Positions 32,806-35,305 of a DNA stretch of 35,305 bases are shown piece after piece. Where the stretch lies: positions 1-35,305 of the forward strand of contig JALEUQ010000018.1 in assembly GCA_022780965.1 (NCBI GenBank). The letters are read 5' to 3'. Below the pieces are notes generated by a model that was given only the letters and a program-made list of their open reading frames with translations, was not told the DNA's origin and ran no database searches. Position 1 is the first letter of the stretch, and each line of letters opens with the position of its first letter. Source of the stretch: Clostridiales bacterium. GTDB lineage: Bacteria; Bacillota; Clostridia; Peptostreptococcales; Anaerovoracaceae. A program made the position numbers and the translations under genes.

Positions 32806-33817
32806 TGCCCTTGCCTCCTTTCTCCTTCTTAGGGAGCGGGAATTTCTTGCCTTCGCAGAAGTTGTCAATGAACGGTACGAGAATGTTCATGAGCAGGATT
32901 GCGAATGAAACTCCTTCCGGATATGATGCGAATACTCTGATCAGCATTGTGAACAGACCGCATCCGATACCGAATATCACCTTACCCATTGGCAGTGTAG
33001 GTGATGTTACGTAGTCAGTAGCACAGAAGAATGCACCGAGCATTACACCACCTGCAACGATGTGGAAGATTGCTCCGTCAAGTCCGCCCCAGATAAATCC
33101 GAGAACGAATACTGTTGCCAGGAATGTAAGAGGGATGATTGGTGATATGATCTTTCTCCAGATAAGGAAAAGTCCGCCGATGAGCAGTGCCAGAGCACTT
33201 ACTTCACCGAGACATCCGCCGCAGTTTCCGAGGAAAAGATCCAGGTTGCTGTATGTTACAGAGCCAAGTGTTCCGTCACCGTGTCCCAGCTGGCCCAGTG
33301 CTGTAGCTGCTGTCATTGCATCTACACCGTCAACTGCAACCATGCTGTCCTGTGACAGGCTTGTTACTCGGCTTACAGGCCATGTAGTCATTTCAGTTGC
33401 GAAAGCAATGAACATGAATACTCTGGCAGTTACTGCAGGGTTAACCAGGTTCTGTCCCAGTCCGCCGAAGAGCTGCTTAACAACGATTACTGCTGCGAAG
33501 CATCCTACGATAGCGATACCGTAAGGCAGGCTTGAAGGGCAGTTCATAGCCAGAAGAAGTCCTGTGAGTGCTGCTGATAAATCGCCTACAGTCTGAGGTC
33601 TCTTCATAATCAGATTGAACAGATACTCGAATCCAACACAGGCAACAACACAAACGACTGTGAGAATCAGAGCTCTGATACCGAACTGATAGATGCCGAC
33701 TGCCAGAGCAGGCATGAGTGCCAGCATTACAGTTCCCATGATCTTGGTTGTATCAGTAGGTGAGACCATATGCGGTGATGCTGATACAACAAGGTTTGAA
33801 TGATATTTATTCGCCAT
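32798..33817 (-). CDS. rnfD: Rnf complex membrane flavoprotein subunit RnfD
   Basis: RnfD is an integral membrane subunit that binds FMN covalently and is thought to form part of the ion path. The 339-residue product shows about ten spans, NLVVSASPHMVSPTDTTKIM at the N-terminus, GGLGQNLVNPAVTARVFMF, and the candidate flavinylation site DAMTAATAL (T172), slightly different from the usual S/T-G-A-T. GNCGGCLGEVSALALLIGG follows. Its start shares one base with the rnfC stop. The C-terminus is basic and Gly-rich. Confidence 0.95.
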   Translation of the reverse strand: MANKYHSNLVVSASPHMVSPTDTTKIMGTVMLALMPALAVGIYQFGIRALILTVVCVVACVGFEYLFNLIMKRPQTVGDLSAALTGLLLAMNCPSSLPYGIAIVGCFAAVIVVKQLFGGLGQNLVNPAVTARVFMFIAFATEMTTWPVSRVTSLSQDSMVAVDGVDAMTAATALGQLGHGDGTLGSVTYSNLDLFLGNCGGCLGEVSALALLIGGLFLIWRKIISPIIPLTFLATVFVLGFIWGGLDGAIFHIVAGGVMLGAFFCATDYVTSPTLPMGKVIFGIGCGLFTMLIRVFASYPEGVSFAILLMNILVPFIDNFCEGKKFPLPKKEKGGKGNE

Positions 33818-35142
33818 TATTTACTCTGCGCCTCCTTTACAACACCCTTAGCCATCTGGTTGATGAATGCCAGAGGTCTTCTAGCAGGACAAATATATGA
33901 GCAGCTGCCGCACTGCATACACTGCATTACCTTAAGTGCGTCCAGTTTCTCAGCATCCTTCTGATCGTATGCAGCTGCGATTGAAACAGGCATCAGGTCA
34001 AATGGACAAGCGCTTACGCAGCGTCCGCACTTGATGCATGCTGTCTCTTCCTTAATATCGAATCTCTTGGCGTCGCCTTCGAATGAGAATGCCAGAATAG
34101 CATTGTTGTTCTTGATGATAGGCTGCTCATCTGAATAGATGGCTCTTCCCATCATTGGACCACCCATGAGAATCTTCCTAGGCTCTGCTTTGTATCCGCC
34201 GCAGGCTCCGATAACGTCGGCAATTGCAGCACCGATAGGAACGATAATGTTCTTTGGCTCTGCTACTGCACTTCCGTCAACAGTTACTCTCTTAGTAGTA
34301 AGAGGTCTTCCTGTCTTGAGATACTGTCCCAGGAATGCGATTGTTGTAACGTTTGACAGGATAACGCCGTGCTGTGCAGGCAGTTCTCCTGCATTCATTA
34401 CCTTACCGAGAACTTCGTAGATCATTACACGTTCTGCACCCTGTGGATAAGTTGATCTGAGAACATGAACTCTAATCTTGTCAGAGAGTCCTCTTGATGC
34501 AATTTCCTTGTTGAGTGACTCGATCGCATCAGGCTTGTTTGATTCAACGCCGATGTGACCGTGATCAAGCTCCAGCCACTTCATGATTGCTTCCATACCG
34601 TCGATGATTGCGTACGGAGTTTCCAGCATGAGTCTGTGGTCTGATGTGATGAATGGTTCGCATTCTGCTGCGTTAACGATTAAATCGTGGCATTCATCAG
34701 CATTCTTAGGATTGAGCTTGATGTGAGTAGGGAATGATGCGCCACCAAGACCTACTAATCCGCTCGCTCTTACAGCCTTGATGAAATCGTCAAAGCTGTT
34801 GATTACCGGTGGCTTGATGTCCTCTGAGACTTCCTGCTTGCCGTCTGTTTCGATTTCGACCATCTGGTCGTATCCGCCCATTACGTTTCTCATTGTCTTA
34901 ATGGACTTAACAGTACCGGATACGCTGGAATGAATAGGGGCACTTACGAATGCATCTGTGTCACCTATCAGCTGTCCAACCTTAACCTGGTCACCCTTCT
35001 TAACGAGAGGCTTGCATGGTGCGCCGATGTGCTGTGACATTGAGATACAAACAGTTTCTGGGATAGGCATCACTTCAGTCGCACAAGCAGATGTGTTCTT
35101 GTAATGGCTGACGTGAACGCTATTCAGGTGTTTCTGTCCCAT
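33817..35142 (-). CDS. rnfC: Rnf complex NADH-binding subunit RnfC
   Basis: RnfC is the peripheral subunit where NAD+/NADH reacts. The 441-residue product has an N-terminal barrel-sandwich hybrid region (KGDQVKVGQLIGD), the Gly-rich flavin/NADH-binding GLVGLGGASFPTHIK and NAAECEPFITSDHR, an SLBB-like part, and two 4Fe-4S motifs near the C-terminus (CIKCGRCVSACP from 369, CMQCGSCSYICP from 408). It is the first gene of rnfCDGEAB; GGAAGG precedes the ATG at 35142. Together with rnfD-B it makes a ferredoxin:NAD+ oxidoreductase that pumps Na+ or H+; the ion cannot be told from sequence here. Confidence 0.96.
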   Translation of the reverse strand: MGQKHLNSVHVSHYKNTSACATEVMPIPETVCISMSQHIGAPCKPLVKKGDQVKVGQLIGDTDAFVSAPIHSSVSGTVKSIKTMRNVMGGYDQMVEIETDGKQEVSEDIKPPVINSFDDFIKAVRASGLVGLGGASFPTHIKLNPKNADECHDLIVNAAECEPFITSDHRLMLETPYAIIDGMEAIMKWLELDHGHIGVESNKPDAIESLNKEIASRGLSDKIRVHVLRSTYPQGAERVMIYEVLGKVMNAGELPAQHGVILSNVTTIAFLGQYLKTGRPLTTKRVTVDGSAVAEPKNIIVPIGAAIADVIGACGGYKAEPRKILMGGPMMGRAIYSDEQPIIKNNNAILAFSFEGDAKRFDIKEETACIKCGRCVSACPFDLMPVSIAAAYDQKDAEKLDALKVMQCMQCGSCSYICPARRPLAFINQMAKGVVKEAQSK

Positions 35143-35181
35143 TGTTCAAAACCTTCCTTTCTTCAAGAGATTTGCAATCTT

Positions 35182-35254
35182 ACATTTCACAATAAATGTT
35201 CGCTCACAAATACATTACTATGCAATGTATAGATTATCACAAACATTTCACAAT
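35182..35254 (-). promoter_or_regulatory. rnf operon promoter region with repeated operator-like motifs
   Basis: A possible promoter on the minus strand is TTGTGA (35248-35253), 16-nt spacer, TATACA (35226-35231); both boxes are imperfect. The region has a 12-nt direct repeat ATTGTGAAATGT on the minus strand (35182-35193 and 35243-35254) and an inverted repeat ATACATT/AATGTAT with a 7-nt centre (35210-35230) overlapping the -10. TTGTGAA resembles a half-site of Rex-type or CRP/FNR-type regulators, but the halves are not arranged as a standard palindrome. Confidence 0.45.
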
Positions 35255-35305
35255 ATCCACATAATAATTGCCCTGAGGCTGACAAATTTAAGTTTTTGTT
35301 AGGTT

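Overview
The window looks like chromosomal DNA from an anaerobic Firmicutes bacterium, probably a member of the Clostridia. The evidence is AGGAGG-type ribosome binding sites on most genes, a zinc-ribbon S14 (RpsZ), a zinc-LID adenylate kinase, a PC4/YdbC-type ssDNA-binding protein, a CsbB/YfhO glycosylation pair and a complete rnfCDGEAB operon. I cannot name the genus from sequence alone. Almost everything is on the minus strand; only a MocR-type regulator and an EetA/EetB-like gene pair are on the plus strand.

Region 1 (1-14830) is the S10-spc-alpha ribosomal superoperon read on the minus strand: rpsJ-rplC-rplD-rplW-rplB-rpsS-rplV-rpsC-rplP-rpmC-rpsQ-rplN-rplX-rplE-rpsZ-rpsH-rplF-rplR-rpsE-rpmD-rplO-secY-adk-map-infA-rpmJ-rpsM-rpsK-rpsD-rpoA (rpoA is cut by the window edge). 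Gene order is canonical. The interesting parts are the few non-coding gaps: a structured S10 leader with two look-alike GUAC-based hairpins, a pair of hairpins between rpsJ and rplC, a long interrupted stem just upstream of rpsH, and a folded gap between rpmJ and rpsM. These are good candidates for ribosomal-protein autoregulatory RNA. S3 carries a roughly 75-residue Arg-rich then acidic tail.

Region 2 (14831-17661) holds a nucleoside-kinase-like protein with a ThrRS-like N-terminal half, and a small PC4/YdbC ssDNA-binding protein with an unusual acidic tail. Each has a promoter bearing a different two-copy tandem repeat of exactly 23 nt. Region 3 (17662-22850) is a tightly packed operon aroD-ecfA1-ecfA2-ecfT-trmB-aminotransferase, with no ECF substrate-binding subunit. 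It is divergent from a MocR-family regulator (23090-24487) that has lost the Schiff-base lysine of its aminotransferase-like domain.

Region 4 (24351-35305) concerns the cell envelope and membrane redox chemistry. An apbE-csbB-yfhO unit (minus) combines a flavin transferase lipoprotein with a polyprenyl-phosphate sugar transferase and a YfhO membrane glycosyltransferase. A head-to-head plus-strand pair encodes a NusG-II domain (EetA-like) protein and a Gx (EetB-like) membrane protein. Convergent terminators separate that pair from the rnfCDGEAB operon, which encodes the ferredoxin:NAD+ oxidoreductase ion pump. RnfD and RnfG carry flavinylation motifs that ApbE would modify, so this half reads as a flavinylated electron-transfer island.

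Start sites were moved downstream of the ORF-track start for rpsD, map, adk, rpsZ, trmB, the mocR-like gene, the NusG-II gene, the Gx gene, rnfB and rnfG, using ribosome binding sites and family N-termini. rpmJ and the rpoA fragment are absent from the track.
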